DNA of 61,041 bases from Chloroflexota bacterium (lineage in GTDB: Bacteria; Chloroflexota; Limnocylindria; Limnocylindrales; CSP1-4), in NCBI GenBank assembly GCA_021787395.1, contig JAJYLZ010000016.1, positions 1 to 61,041 on the forward strand, read 5' to 3'. The notes beneath the pieces are model-generated. The model saw nothing but the letters and a program-made list of their open reading frames with translations. It did no database searches and was not told where the DNA came from. Below, piece by piece: positions 16,480 to 25,118 of the stretch; the first letter of the stretch is position 1; the number at the start of each line of letters is the position of its first letter. Made by a program: the position numbers and the translations under genes.

Positions 16480-17748
16480 GTGGGCCTATCGGACTGTCCT
16501 CCCGCTCGACGACGACGGTGCGCGGTCGTCCGCGTCGGCGTGCTGTCGGTCGCCCTCGCCCTCGCCGGCTGTGGCGGCGCGACACCGCCGGCGGCGTCGC
16601 CCGCGCTCGAGGCGAGCCCGGCAGCGTCGGCCTCCACGCCGCCGGCGGCCGGCGCCACCGCGACGCCGCCCCCCTCGCCGTCCGTGCGCGGGTTCAGCCT
16701 GCAGGCCGCGCTGGACGCCGCCCGCACGGCCTACGGCGCCCCCGGGGCGCTCGCCGTCGTCAGCGTCGGCGGGACCCGCACCTTCCTCTCGTCGGGCACG
16801 GCCGACACCGCCGGGACACCGATCACCGCGACGACGCGCTTCCGGATCGCGAGCATCACCAAGCCGATCGTTGCGGCGCTGGTCCTCGACGCCGTGTCGC
16901 GCGGCGAGCTGGGCCTCGACGACGTCGTGGGGAGCCTGCTCCCGGGCGTGCTGCGCCCCGAGCCCGCCGTGACCGTCCGGCAACTCCTCGACCACACGAG
17001 CGGCATCTTCGACGAGACCAACGACGTGTCCACGCCGGCCGACATCGAGGCCGACATCGCGAGGCTGTCCGCCCCGGCCCTCCGCGCGGAGGCCACCGAC
17101 ACCCTCCAGCGGGCGCTCGCGGGCGACCGCGTGGTCGCCTCCGACCGCGTGATCGTCGCGCTCTCGGAGACCCACGACCGCTACGCCCCGCCCGGCGCCG
17201 CGTTCCACTACAGCAACACCAACTTCCAGCTGGCGGCCATGCTGCTGGAGAAGGCGACGGGGAGGCCGCTCGCGGACCTGCTCAGGACGCGGATCGTCGG
17301 GCCGCTGGGGCTCCGGCACACCACGATCGCCCCGCCGGACCTCGCGGCGCCGGAGATGCGGGGCTACGCGCCGGCCGACGGCGGCACGCTGGCCGACCTG
17401 ACCGACGACCTCGTCTGGCTCGGCAACGGCGGCAACGGCGGGATCGTCTCGACCGCCGACGACCTGCTGACGATGCTGGAGGCGATCGTCGCCGGCGACC
17501 TCCTGCCCCCGGCACTGCGCCGGGAGATGCTGACGCCCGTGCTGGAGTCGTACGGGCTCGGCATCGGCGAGTCCCGCTTCTCGTGCGTCACGGGCTGGGG
17601 CCACCAGGGCGGGGTGAACGGCCAGGCGTCCATCGCGTACGTTGCCTCCGACGGCTCGAGGGGCGCCGTCATCGCGATGAACCTGCGCAAGGACACGGAC
17701 CCCAACCTGTACGCCGTGGCCGACACCCTGCTCTGCGCCGCTGGGTAG
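16480..17748 (+). CDS. Beta-lactamase/DD-peptidase family serine hydrolase, lipoprotein
   Basis: The ~422-aa protein has a short export signal ending in a lipobox-like LALAGCGG, an Ala/Pro/Ser linker of about 45 residues, and a complete penicillin-binding-protein-like hydrolase domain. Active-site motifs are in order: SITKP (S-x-x-K nucleophile), HYSNTN (Y-x-N) and WGHQGG (H-x-G in place of K-T-G). This is the class C beta-lactamase/D-Ala-D-Ala carboxypeptidase/esterase superfamily; the actual substrate cannot be told. The start is uncertain: GTG 16480 gives an Arg-rich n-region (ARRRR) before the hydrophobic stretch, but no strong ribosome-binding site is visible. A GTG further in, at LSVALALAGC, is possible. 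Confidence 0.85.
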   Translation: MGLSDCPPARRRRCAVVRVGVLSVALALAGCGGATPPAASPALEASPAASASTPPAAGATATPPPSPSVRGFSLQAALDAARTAYGAPGALAVVSVGGTRTFLSSGTADTAGTPITATTRFRIASITKPIVAALVLDAVSRGELGLDDVVGSLLPGVLRPEPAVTVRQLLDHTSGIFDETNDVSTPADIEADIARLSAPALRAEATDTLQRALAGDRVVASDRVIVALSETHDRYAPPGAAFHYSNTNFQLAAMLLEKATGRPLADLLRTRIVGPLGLRHTTIAPPDLAAPEMRGYAPADGGTLADLTDDLVWLGNGGNGGIVSTADDLLTMLEAIVAGDLLPPALRREMLTPVLESYGLGIGESRFSCVTGWGHQGGVNGQASIAYVASDGSRGAVIAMNLRKDTDPNLYAVADTLLCAAG

Positions 17749-17790
17749 CGGGGGCGGCGGGCCGCGGCGCCCGCCCGGCCCGATGCATGG

Positions 17791-17821
17791 AGCGAGCGGC
17801 CCCGGCGTGGGGCCGCTCGCT
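17791..17821. terminator. Perfect 13-bp hairpin between convergent genes
   Basis: Arms 17791-17803 and 17809-17821 (AGCGAGCGGCCCC and its exact complement) enclose a 5-base loop GGCGT. There is no T-run on either side. It lies between the converging serine hydrolase and secreted-protein genes and can serve both directions. Confidence 0.75.
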
Positions 17822-17850
17822 GTGCGGGCCCGGGTGACCGGGCGCTGGCG

Positions 17851-18768
17851 TCAGCGCAGGGCGGTCCAGTCGCCGAGCAGGTAGATCAGGTCGTGGACCT
17901 GGACCTGCTGGGTACCGCCGGCGTCCGGCCCGACGATCTGGGACGACTCCGAGACCAGGCACGACACATCGCCGTCGGCCGGAAGGGCGGGTGCGCTCAC
18001 CGTGCCGCTGCACCACTCGATGGGGTGCAGATCAGGGTTGCTGACGTCCGACACCTGCGTCCACGGCAGCGGCGAGACGGCATCCTCCGGGTCCCAGAGG
18101 ATGTCCACGCTGAGCGGGACGTCCTGGAGGGTCGGCTTGTAGATGTGGACCACGTTGCCGTCGCGAGTGATCGTGATGGGGATGCACGTCGTCGCGCTCA
18201 GGTTCGTCACCGTGACCCCGTCCACGGTGATCGTCGCGCCGGCGGAGAGGAGCGTCCCGACCGTGGTCGTGGGCGCCGGCGACGAGAGCTGGAACGCGTC
18301 GCCGCTCAGGTTCGACCCGGTCCATGCCGCGGTCGCCCACGGTGTCCCCGTGTCGCAGCTCGTCGGCAGCGGGCCGCCGAACGTCACCCAGACGCCGACC
18401 CTGACCCACTGGCCGGACGACACCGGGTACAGGTTGGTCACCGCGACGGTCTGGCCGTCGTTCGCCACCGAGAAGCCCGTGTCCCCGGAGCTGGTGGTGA
18501 CCGCGACCGGCACGCCGGTGTCGATCGTGTACCCGTTCGGGGCGGTCAGGGTGAGCGAGTTGAACGACGCGATGCCGCTGGGCGTCGTGTTCGTGTAGGT
18601 GAACTCGACCAGCCCCGCGGCGCTTGACGCGTTGTACGGCACGGTCGTCGCCGTGACGCTGTAGGTCTTCTTGACCGGCTTCGCGGCGGAGAGCGGCCCT
18701 GCTGCCAGCCCCAGCAGCAGGGCGGCGCCCACGCCGATGACGACAATCCTTCGGAGCACAGGTGACAT
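17851..18768 (-). CDS. Secreted beta-rich protein, function unknown
   Basis: The 305-aa protein has a clear signal peptide (RRIVVIGVGAALLLGLAAGPLSAA, cleavage near residue 29). The mature part is rich in Thr, Ser and Val with alternating short strands (TYSVTATTVPYNASSAAGLVEFTYTNTTPSGIASFNSLTLTAPNGYTI), typical of extracellular immunoglobulin-like or surface-layer domains. Four Cys in the second half could form disulfides. I recognise no family. It is convergent with the serine hydrolase gene and has its own upstream gap of about 118 bases. Confidence 0.75.
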   Translation of the reverse strand: MSPVLRRIVVIGVGAALLLGLAAGPLSAAKPVKKTYSVTATTVPYNASSAAGLVEFTYTNTTPSGIASFNSLTLTAPNGYTIDTGVPVAVTTSSGDTGFSVANDGQTVAVTNLYPVSSGQWVRVGVWVTFGGPLPTSCDTGTPWATAAWTGSNLSGDAFQLSSPAPTTTVGTLLSAGATITVDGVTVTNLSATTCIPITITRDGNVVHIYKPTLQDVPLSVDILWDPEDAVSPLPWTQVSDVSNPDLHPIEWCSGTVSAPALPADGDVSCLVSESSQIVGPDAGGTQQVQVHDLIYLLGDWTALR

Positions 18769-18886
18769 GAACCCCTCCCCAATGCCCTCCCCGCACGGTT
18801 GGCGCAGGTGACATTCGGGGTGCCCGTGATCGGGGTCAAGGTCCGTTCGGACCGCACCCGTCTCGGGCCGTCGTGGGGGATCGGCC

Positions 18887-20350
18887 TCAGGCGGCCGAGC
18901 CCTCCGCGCGCGAGGCGCCGCCGTCTCCCTTGACCGCGCGCTCCCCGAGGACGCGGACCGTGCCCCGGAAGATCGCCCCGTGGATCGGGTACAGGACGTA
19001 CCAGTAGGCGAGGCCCGGAACGCCCTTGGGCTCGAACAGGGCGGTCTGGACCAGCCGGCTGCCGCCGCCCTCGCGGAACACCTCGTACTGGAGCCAGGCG
19101 CGCCCCGGCACCTTCATCTCGGCTCGGAGGCGGAGCAGCTCCGGGCGGCGGACCTCCTCCACGCGCCAGAAGTCCAGGGCGTCGCCGACGCGGAGTCGCT
19201 CCGGGTCGCGCCGACCGAGGCGCATCCCGACGCCGCCGACCATCCGGTCCATGAGCCCGCGGATCCGCCACAGGATGTCGAGGTAGGGCCAGCCGGCGGC
19301 GCCGCCGATCCGCTCCACCTCGGCGAAGACCCGCTCCGGCGGGGCCGGGACGACGCGCTGGCGCCGCTCGACGATCATCCCCTCGAGCGACGTCATCGAC
19401 GTCAGGCTCGCCTTGTCGGGCGCATCGATCGAGTCGAACCAGGTCGACTCCACGTCGCGCCGGTCGGTCCGGTCGATCGCCCGGGCGAGCGCCTCCCTGA
19501 ACGGGGTGGGCGTGATGCCGAACGCCTGGGCCGGCCGCGGATCCCGCACGACGACCTCGTTGCGGAGGCCCTCGACGAGCGGGCGCGCGATGCCGGACGG
19601 AACCGGCGTCACCAGGCTGACCCAGTACGAGCTCAGCCGGGGCGTGAGGACCGGGACTCGGATCATCAGGCGGCGGAGGCCTCGGAGCCGGGCGTACTGC
19701 CGCATCATCTCGCCGTACGAGAGGACGTCAGGTCCGCCGATCTCGACGACGCCCGTGATCTCGGGGTGGTCGAGCGCGCCGATCAGGTACTTGCGGACGT
19801 CGGCGACCGCGATCGGCTGGCTGCGGGTCCCGACCCACTTCGGCGTGACCATGACCGGCAGGCGCTCGGTGAGGTGCCGCAGGATCTCGAACGACGCGCT
19901 GCCCGAGCCGATGACGACCGCCGCCCTGAACTCGGTCACGGGCACCCCATGGGCGGCCAGCTCGGCGCCGGTCTCCTGGCGGCTGGACAGGTGCGCCGAG
20001 AGCCTGCCGTCGTCCTCGCCCAGGCCGCCCAGGTAGATGATCCGCTCGACGCCGGCAGCGGCCGCGGCGCGCGCCAGGTTGCCGGCCGCGATCCGGTCGC
20101 GCTCGACGAAGCCCCGCTCGCCCGCGCGCATCGAGTGGGCGAGGTAGTAGACGACCTCAGCCCCCTCCACGGCCGGCGGCAGGCTCTGCGGCTCCAGGAG
20201 GTCGGCCGCGACCACCCGCGCGTCCGGGAACCGGGCGGCGAGCGGCCGGACGTCCCGGCTCATGAGCGTCAGCTCGTGGCCGTCCGCCATCAGCCGCGGG
20301 ACGAGCCGGCTGCCGATGTAGCCGCTCGCTCCGACGACGAGGATGCGCAT
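18887..20350 (-). CDS. NAD(P)-binding SDR fused to a DUF2867 domain
   Basis: In this 487-aa protein, residues 1-300 form an atypical extended SDR: nucleotide-binding GASGYIGSRLVPRLMADGH near the N-terminus, DLLEPQSLPPAVEGAEVVYYLAHSM, and IYLGGLGEDDGRLSAHLSSRQETG, where a classical YxxxK is not visible, as in NmrA/YbjT-like proteins. From about residue 330 (SLEGMIVERRQRVVPAPPERVFAEVERIGGAAGWPYLD) a DUF2867/START-like domain follows, which may bind a hydrophobic ligand. The fusion is known in actinobacteria-like genomes and its substrate is unknown. It is divergent from the FAD-reductase gene over 171 bases. Confidence 0.85.
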   Translation of the reverse strand: MRILVVGASGYIGSRLVPRLMADGHELTLMSRDVRPLAARFPDARVVAADLLEPQSLPPAVEGAEVVYYLAHSMRAGERGFVERDRIAAGNLARAAAAAGVERIIYLGGLGEDDGRLSAHLSSRQETGAELAAHGVPVTEFRAAVVIGSGSASFEILRHLTERLPVMVTPKWVGTRSQPIAVADVRKYLIGALDHPEITGVVEIGGPDVLSYGEMMRQYARLRGLRRLMIRVPVLTPRLSSYWVSLVTPVPSGIARPLVEGLRNEVVVRDPRPAQAFGITPTPFREALARAIDRTDRRDVESTWFDSIDAPDKASLTSMTSLEGMIVERRQRVVPAPPERVFAEVERIGGAAGWPYLDILWRIRGLMDRMVGGVGMRLGRRDPERLRVGDALDFWRVEEVRRPELLRLRAEMKVPGRAWLQYEVFREGGGSRLVQTALFEPKGVPGLAYWYVLYPIHGAIFRGTVRVLGERAVKGDGGASRAEGSAA

Positions 20351-20465
20351 GGCCGGAGTATGCCCCGCCGACCACTCGGCGTCTCGCCTGCCGGACGCCA
20401 TCAACCGCCCGGGATCCGGCCCCGCTGGTGGGGTGCGGGGTGGTTTGTGACAGAAGTCCCTAGCC

Positions 20466-20482
20466 GTCAGGCGGCTTGTCCC
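20466..20482 (+). promoter_or_regulatory. Upstream motif shared with the sigma-factor gene
   Basis: GTCAGGCGGCTTGTCCC lies 39 bases before the start of the FAD-reductase gene. GTCAGGCGCTTGTCCC, the same apart from one base, occurs at 26770-26785 upstream of the sigma factor. It may be a common promoter or operator. With only two copies this is an inference. Confidence 0.4.
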
Positions 20483-20521
20483 TGACCATCCGCGCAAGCC
20501 ACCGGGGAAGGGGAGAGGGCC

Positions 20522-21940
20522 ATGGTCGGGTTGTCCACGGCGCCACCGGATGCAGGGGCTGGCCACGAAGCCGTCCTCACCGACGGCTCGCGGGTCGCGG
20601 TCGTCGGGGGCGGGCCGGCCGGATCGCTGTTCGCCTACTTCCTGCTGGACATGGCCGACCGCTTGGGCACGCGCCTCGCGGTCGACATCTACGAGCCCCG
20701 CCTGTTCGAGAAGCCGGGTCCGGTCGGCTGCAACATGTGCGGCGGGATCATCTCCGAGTCGCTCGTCCAGAACCTCGCGGTGGACGGCGTCTGGCTGTCC
20801 TCCGACGTCGTCCAGCGCGGGATCGACTCCTACGTCCTCCACACCGACGTCGGCAGCGTCCGGATCGCCACCCCCAACGACGAGATGCGGATCGGGGCGG
20901 TCCACCGCGGGGGCGGGCCGCGGGACGTCGCCGAGGCGAAGTGGGAGTCGTTCGACCACCACCTCATGGCCAACGCGACCGGGCTCGGCGCCAGCGTGGT
21001 CAACGCCCGGGTCGAGGAGGTCGGCCGGGTCGAGGGCCGGCCGGCGATCCAGGTCAAGGGGGGCGAGCCGACGCCCTACGACCTCGTCGTCGTGGCAGCG
21101 GGGGTCAACACCTCGATCCTCAAGGTGCTCGAGGGGCTGGGGATCGGCTACGAGCGGCCCAGGCTGACCAAGACGCTCATCCGCGAGTACTACCTGGGCG
21201 CCGACGTCATCTCGCGGACGATCGGCACGTCGATGCACGTGTTCCTGCTCAACATCCCGCGCCTGGAGTTCGCCGCCGTCATCCCCAAGGGCGACTACGC
21301 GACGATGTGCCTCCTCGGCGAGGACATCGACAACGAGCTGGGCGACCGCTTCGCGAGCGCCCCCGAGGTCCGGGCGGTCATGCCGGAGGGCTGGGACGCG
21401 GACGGCAAGAGCTGCCAGTGCCTGCCCCACATCAACGTCCACGGCGTCGAGAAGCCCTACGCGGACCGGGTCGTGTTCATCGGCGACAGCGGCATCACCC
21501 GCCTCTACAAGGACGGCATCGGGGCGGCCTACCGGACGGCGAAGGCCGCCGCCCGGACGGCCCTGTTCGAGGGCGTCTCGGAGGAGGCCTTCCGGGACTA
21601 CTACATGCCGGTCTGCCGGTCGATCAGCGGCGACAACCGGATCGGGGAGTACGCCTTCGTCCTCACGCGCGTCGCCCAGCGGCTCCGGATCATGCGGCGC
21701 GCGATCGTCGCCATCGCCCGCGACGAGCAGGCGAACGGCCGCCGTCCGCGCCTGAGCGGGGTCCTGTGGGACATCTTCTCGGGCAGCGCACCCTACAGCG
21801 ACATCTTCCGGCGGATGTTCGACCCGATCCTGATCGCCCGCGGCGCGGCCGCCATGCCCGGAGTGCTGGCCTCGACCGTTCGCGGGACGCGGCCGGCGCG
21901 CCGGGCCGACAACGCCACATCCACGGAGGTCGGCTCATGA
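20522..21940 (+). CDS. Geranylgeranyl-reductase-like FAD-dependent oxidoreductase
   Basis: The 472-aa protein has an N-terminal dinucleotide fold (VAVVGGGPAGSLFAYFLLD, residues ~25-43) and a second FAD motif VVFIGDSGITRLYKDGIGAAYRTAKAAA near residue 320, the layout of geranylgeranyl reductase and related flavoproteins. A conserved Cys cluster, VGCNMCGGIISESLVQNL near residue 75, occupies the place of the substrate-side PxxCGG motif. Candidate substrates are isoprenoid lipids or quinones; none is shown. An A/G-rich ribosome-binding site precedes the ATG. The stop overlaps the next gene as ATGA, so a cyclic-nucleotide-binding protein is made with it. Confidence 0.8.
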   Translation: MVGLSTAPPDAGAGHEAVLTDGSRVAVVGGGPAGSLFAYFLLDMADRLGTRLAVDIYEPRLFEKPGPVGCNMCGGIISESLVQNLAVDGVWLSSDVVQRGIDSYVLHTDVGSVRIATPNDEMRIGAVHRGGGPRDVAEAKWESFDHHLMANATGLGASVVNARVEEVGRVEGRPAIQVKGGEPTPYDLVVVAAGVNTSILKVLEGLGIGYERPRLTKTLIREYYLGADVISRTIGTSMHVFLLNIPRLEFAAVIPKGDYATMCLLGEDIDNELGDRFASAPEVRAVMPEGWDADGKSCQCLPHINVHGVEKPYADRVVFIGDSGITRLYKDGIGAAYRTAKAAARTALFEGVSEEAFRDYYMPVCRSISGDNRIGEYAFVLTRVAQRLRIMRRAIVAIARDEQANGRRPRLSGVLWDIFSGSAPYSDIFRRMFDPILIARGAAAMPGVLASTVRGTRPARRADNATSTEVGS

Positions 21941-22323
21941 GCGTGGCGGCCCTGGGGCGTTTCTACGAGGACGGCGAGGTCATCGTCCGGCAGGGCGAGG
22001 CCGGCGACTGCATGTACGTCGTCCAGGACGGCGAGGTGAGCATCGTCCGCGAGGAGGACGGGCACGAGATCCTCGTCGGGTCGGCGGGCCGCAACGAGGT
22101 CCTCGGCGAGATGGCGATCTTCGACCACCGTCCCCGATCGGCGACCATCAAGGCGAAGGGCCGCGCGAGGGTGCTGACCCTCGACAAGCGCAACTTCCTC
22201 CGCCGGATCAACGAGGACCCGTCGCTGGCATTCCGCATGATCGAGACGATGTCTCACCGGGTCAGGGAGCTCAACGACCAGGTCGTCGCGCTCCAGGCCC
22301 AGCTCGACCGCCGGGGCGGGTAG
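21937..22323 (+). CDS. Stand-alone cyclic-nucleotide-binding domain protein
   Basis: The 128-aa protein is one CAP-like beta-roll: GEVIVRQGEAGDCMYVVQDGEVSIV, then the phosphate-binding cassette VLGEMAIFDHRPRSATIKA with the Glu and Arg that hold cyclic phosphate. A C-terminal helix (MIETMSHRVRELNDQVVALQAQLDRR) looks like a coiled coil for dimerisation. There is no DNA-binding helix-turn-helix and no output domain, so it probably acts by protein contact. ATG 21937 overlaps the stop of the FAD enzyme (ATGA), and GGAGGT (21925-21930) sits 6 bases upstream. Whether it binds cAMP, cGMP or a dinucleotide is unknown. Confidence 0.92.
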   Translation: MSVAALGRFYEDGEVIVRQGEAGDCMYVVQDGEVSIVREEDGHEILVGSAGRNEVLGEMAIFDHRPRSATIKAKGRARVLTLDKRNFLRRINEDPSLAFRMIETMSHRVRELNDQVVALQAQLDRRGG

Positions 22324-22346
22324 CGGCTTCCCGGTCCGTCTGGCTG

Positions 22347-22373
22347 GCTGCGCGGCCGGGCCGGCCGCGCAGC
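22347..22373. terminator. Strong GC hairpin after the FAD/cNMP operon
   Basis: Arms 22347-22357 and 22363-22373 (GCTGCGCGGCC and its complement) with a 5-base loop form an 11-bp stem 24 bases after the operon stop. No T-run follows. Confidence 0.6.
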
Positions 22374-22463
22374 GCTCGACGCCGGCGGCTAACGTGTCGC
22401 CACGGCGGGGACGGCCCGGGCGCGTCGCCGGGGCCGCCGCGCCGCCGCAGGAGGAGCACGCCG

Positions 22464-23597
22464 GTGAGGGAGGGCGCTGGGGCCGCGATCGAGCGCATCG
22501 ACGTCTACGGCTACGAGCTGACGTACGCTCACGGCGACTACGTGATGTCGTCCGGGCGCACGGTCCACCGCCTCCCCTCCACGGTGGTGCGGGTCACCAC
22601 CCGGGACGGCGCCCAGGGCTTCGGGGAGGCCTGCCCGCTCGGGCCGACCTACCTGCCCGCGTTCGGCGAGGGCGCGCGCGCCGCGATCCGCGAGCTCGCG
22701 CCCGGGCTGATCGGCGCGGACGTCACCAGCCTCGCCGGGGTCCACCGGCGCATGGACGCCCGCCTCGCGGGCCACGGGTACGCCAAGAGTGCGCTCGACA
22801 TCGCCTGCTGGGACGCGTTCGGCCGGATCGCCGGCCAGCCCGTGGCGGCGCTCCTGGGCGGCGCGCTGCAGGAGGACGTGCCGCTGTACGTCGCCATCCC
22901 GCTCGGGCCCGCCGACCGCATGGCGGACTTCGTGGCCCGCGAACGGGCGGGCGGGATCCGCAACTTCCAGCTCAAGCTGGGCGCCGACCCGGCCGAGGAC
23001 GCGGCGCGCGTTGCCGCCGTGCTCGCGGTCACGCAGGACGGCGACGCGGTGATCGGCGACGCCAACGGCGGCTGGCGCCGGCAGGACGCGATCATCGCCG
23101 CCGGGCTCATGGCGGGCGCCCGGCGGTTCCGCCTGGAGCAGCCCTGCCCCACGCTCGAGGAGTGCCTCGCGGTGCGGCGCCCGACCGCCCTGCCGATGGT
23201 CCTCGACGAGGTCATCACCGACCTGCCGACCCTGGCCCGCGCCGCGAGCCTGGACGCGATGGACCACGTCAACCTCAAGATCGGCCGGGTCGGCGGGCTG
23301 CTGCCGGCGCGCCTGATGCGGGACGCGGCCGTGGCCCTGGGCATGCGGCTCACGATCGAGGACAGCTGGGGCGGCGACCTGGTGACCGCGTCGGTCGCCC
23401 ACCTGGCGGCCGGCACCCCGCCCGGCGCCCTGTTCGCCGCCTCGTTCATGAACGACTGGACGCTGGAGCACGTCGCCGGCTACCGGCCGCGGTCGGCCGG
23501 CGGCCGCGGGCCGGTCCCGACCGGGCCGGGCCTGGGGATCGAGGTGGACGTCGCGGCCCTGGGCGAGCCGCTGTTCACGGTCGTGGACCCGGGCTGA
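22464..23597 (+). CDS. Enolase-superfamily dehydratase/epimerase, cis-3-hydroxy-L-proline dehydratase-like
   Basis: The 377-aa muconate-lactonizing-type enolase has a capping domain (residues 1-125) with YVMSSGRTVHRLPSTVV and FGEACPLGPTYLPAFGEGARAAI. In the barrel are FQLKLG (catalytic Lys), GDANGGW, LEQPC and LDEVITD (metal ligands Asp, Glu, Asp), NLKIGRVGG (second Lys) and TIEDSWGGD. The Q-L-K form of the usual K-x-K and the IED.WGGD ending recall cis-3-hydroxy-L-proline dehydratases and hydroxyproline-betaine epimerases, but the substrate is inferred. The C-terminal lid (AASFMNDWTLEHVAGYRP) differs from what I recall for characterised members. GTG 22464 has AGGAGGAG (22449-22456) 7 bases upstream. 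Confidence 0.85.
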   Translation: MREGAGAAIERIDVYGYELTYAHGDYVMSSGRTVHRLPSTVVRVTTRDGAQGFGEACPLGPTYLPAFGEGARAAIRELAPGLIGADVTSLAGVHRRMDARLAGHGYAKSALDIACWDAFGRIAGQPVAALLGGALQEDVPLYVAIPLGPADRMADFVARERAGGIRNFQLKLGADPAEDAARVAAVLAVTQDGDAVIGDANGGWRRQDAIIAAGLMAGARRFRLEQPCPTLEECLAVRRPTALPMVLDEVITDLPTLARAASLDAMDHVNLKIGRVGGLLPARLMRDAAVALGMRLTIEDSWGGDLVTASVAHLAAGTPPGALFAASFMNDWTLEHVAGYRPRSAGGRGPVPTGPGLGIEVDVAALGEPLFTVVDPG

Positions 23598-23649
23598 GCC
23601 CGGGGCGTCCCGTCGGGGCCGGGGCGTCCTGCCGGCGCCGGGGCGTGCC

Positions 23650-24441
23650 TCAGCCGGCGGGCGCTCCGCCGCGGGCCCGGAAGTCGGCCAGCCAGCGCTC
23701 CCAGTCGCGCGCGACGATCCGGGCGCCGGTGAGCCCCTCGGCCTCGGGGGAGGCGAGGAACACGATCGGCGGGCCCATCACCCGCGGCGAGAGGAGCCTC
23801 TCGCGGACCGCCGCCGGGGCCTCGGGCGGGATCATGCCGGTGTCGGTCGCCCCGCCCGGCAGCAGGAGGTTGACCGCCACGCCGTGCGGCCGCAGGTCCT
23901 CGGCCATGATCAGGCTGAGCGCCTCGGCGCCGGCCCGCGACGGGCCGTAGGGGACGAAGCCGGCGCGGCGCATCGTCTCCCGGTTCATCGTGATGTTGAC
24001 GATGCGGCCGCGCCCCTGGGCGAGGAACAGCGGGACGAATGCCCGGGCGACGAGGAAGTACCCGGTGAGGTTGGTGGCGACCACGTCGGCGAAGCCGGCC
24101 GGCGACACCTCCCAGAACGGCTGCGGCCGCTCGAAGAACCGGGGGTTCACCGTGCGCATGCCGATCCCGGCGTTGTTGACGAGGAGCTCCAGCCCGCCCC
24201 AGCGCGCCCGGACCTCCGCGGCCGCCGCCTCGGCCGAGGCCGGGTCGCGCACGTCGAGGGGCAGGGGCTCAGCGGCCCAGCCCCGCGCCTGCCAGCGGGC
24301 CACGCGATCCGCGAGGCGGGGCGTGGGCCGGGCGGCGACGGCGACCCGGGCCCCCTCGGCCAGCAGGGCCTCCGCCATCGCGGCGCCCAGGCCGAGCGTC
24401 GCCCCGGTCACGACGGCGCGGACATCGCTGAGCGCAGGCAT
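23650..24441 (-). CDS. Classical-type SDR oxidoreductase with altered active site
   Basis: The 263-aa protein has the SDR fold: VVTGATLGLGAAMAEALLAEGARVAVAARP (TGxxxGxG cofactor loop), LDVRDP, LLVNNAGIG and RIVNITMNRETM. The active-site tetrad is atypical. The tyrosine motif reads YGPSR instead of YxxxK, and the position normally held by Ser, about 13 residues earlier, reads T-M-N. Asn in NLTGYF is kept. It could still reduce a substrate through an Arg variant, or be a binding protein. GC-rich repeats of CCGGGGCGT (23601-23645) lie between it and the converging enolase gene. Confidence 0.85.
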   Translation of the reverse strand: MPALSDVRAVVTGATLGLGAAMAEALLAEGARVAVAARPTPRLADRVARWQARGWAAEPLPLDVRDPASAEAAAAEVRARWGGLELLVNNAGIGMRTVNPRFFERPQPFWEVSPAGFADVVATNLTGYFLVARAFVPLFLAQGRGRIVNITMNRETMRRAGFVPYGPSRAGAEALSLIMAEDLRPHGVAVNLLLPGGATDTGMIPPEAPAAVRERLLSPRVMGPPIVFLASPEAEGLTGARIVARDWERWLADFRARGGAPAG

Positions 24442-24540
24442 GGGCGGATCATGCCGCGTCGCGCGCGGACGCGCCGAGCTGCGGCCTGCGCGACCGACCG
24501 GGCCGGGCCTCGTGGCGGGCGGGCGCTCCCGGGCGTCCGC

Positions 24541-24858
24541 CTAGGGCTGGGAGGTGTCGGGCCGCGGGGCGGGGACGAGGTCGATGGTGCGCACGCGTCG
24601 CGTCCGGCCCGCCTCCGTCCGGACGTTCGCCGCCGGGATCACGCCCCCGGCGATCGACTCCACCACCGCGGTCTCGCCGGCGTACAGGCCCCCTCCCAGG
24701 ATCGTGACCCGCATGCCGACCTCGATGCCGGGCCGGCCGGTCCCCGCCTGGCGGTTGATCACCGCCACGGTGGGCGGGGTCACCTGCGGGACGTAGGCGG
24801 GCGCCGGCCCCTTGGAGCTGCGGGGCGGCGGGTAGTTCGGGCGGCGCTTCTTGGTCAC
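24541..24858 (-). CDS. Small basic protein with KOW-like barrel, function unknown
   Basis: The 105-aa protein has a basic, Pro-rich N-terminal tail ([18 protein letters not shown]) followed by a compact beta segment, GIEVGMRVTILGGGLYAGETAVVESIAGGVIPAANVRTEAGRTRRVRTIDLVPA. Its G-x-x-V-x-I-x-x-G...G..A.V..I pattern resembles KOW/SH3-like RNA-binding barrels. The GTG at 24858 overlaps the stop of the preceding 87-aa gene (GTGA). Third gene of the DEAD-box helicase operon, which suggests a role in RNA or ribosome handling. That is inference from context. Confidence 0.7.
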   Translation of the reverse strand: MTKKRRPNYPPPRSSKGPAPAYVPQVTPPTVAVINRQAGTGRPGIEVGMRVTILGGGLYAGETAVVESIAGGVIPAANVRTEAGRTRRVRTIDLVPAPRPDTSQP

Positions 24859-25118
24859 GAGCGCCCGCCGCGCCCGGCGCGGCGCTGGGCCTTCGGCGGC
24901 TTGGGCTCGCGGCCGGGGCGCGGGGGATTGGGCTGCGTGCCCGGCGGCTGGTTCGCCGGCGGGGCGACCGGCCCCCTGGCGCGCGCCGCCTCCACCTCGC
25001 GCTCGAACGCCCGGGCGGCCTCCGGCGGGATGGAGGCGTACCAGGCCGCCTCGATCTGCCGGGTCCGCTCGGACTCGGCGGCGCGGCGCGCACGCTCGTA
25101 CGGCGACTGCTTGGTCAT
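24855..25118 (-). CDS. Small charged protein, function unknown
   Basis: The 87-aa protein has a helical, charged N-terminal half ([44 protein letters not shown]) and a Pro/Gly/Arg-rich C-terminal tail ending RRAGRGGRS. No family is recognised. Its ATG overlaps the helicase stop as ATGA and its stop overlaps the KOW-like gene as GTGA, so all three are read as one unit. The basic tail fits RNA binding. Confidence 0.65.
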   Translation of the reverse strand: MTKQSPYERARRAAESERTRQIEAAWYASIPPEAARAFEREVEAARARGPVAPPANQPPGTQPNPPRPGREPKPPKAQRRAGRGGRS

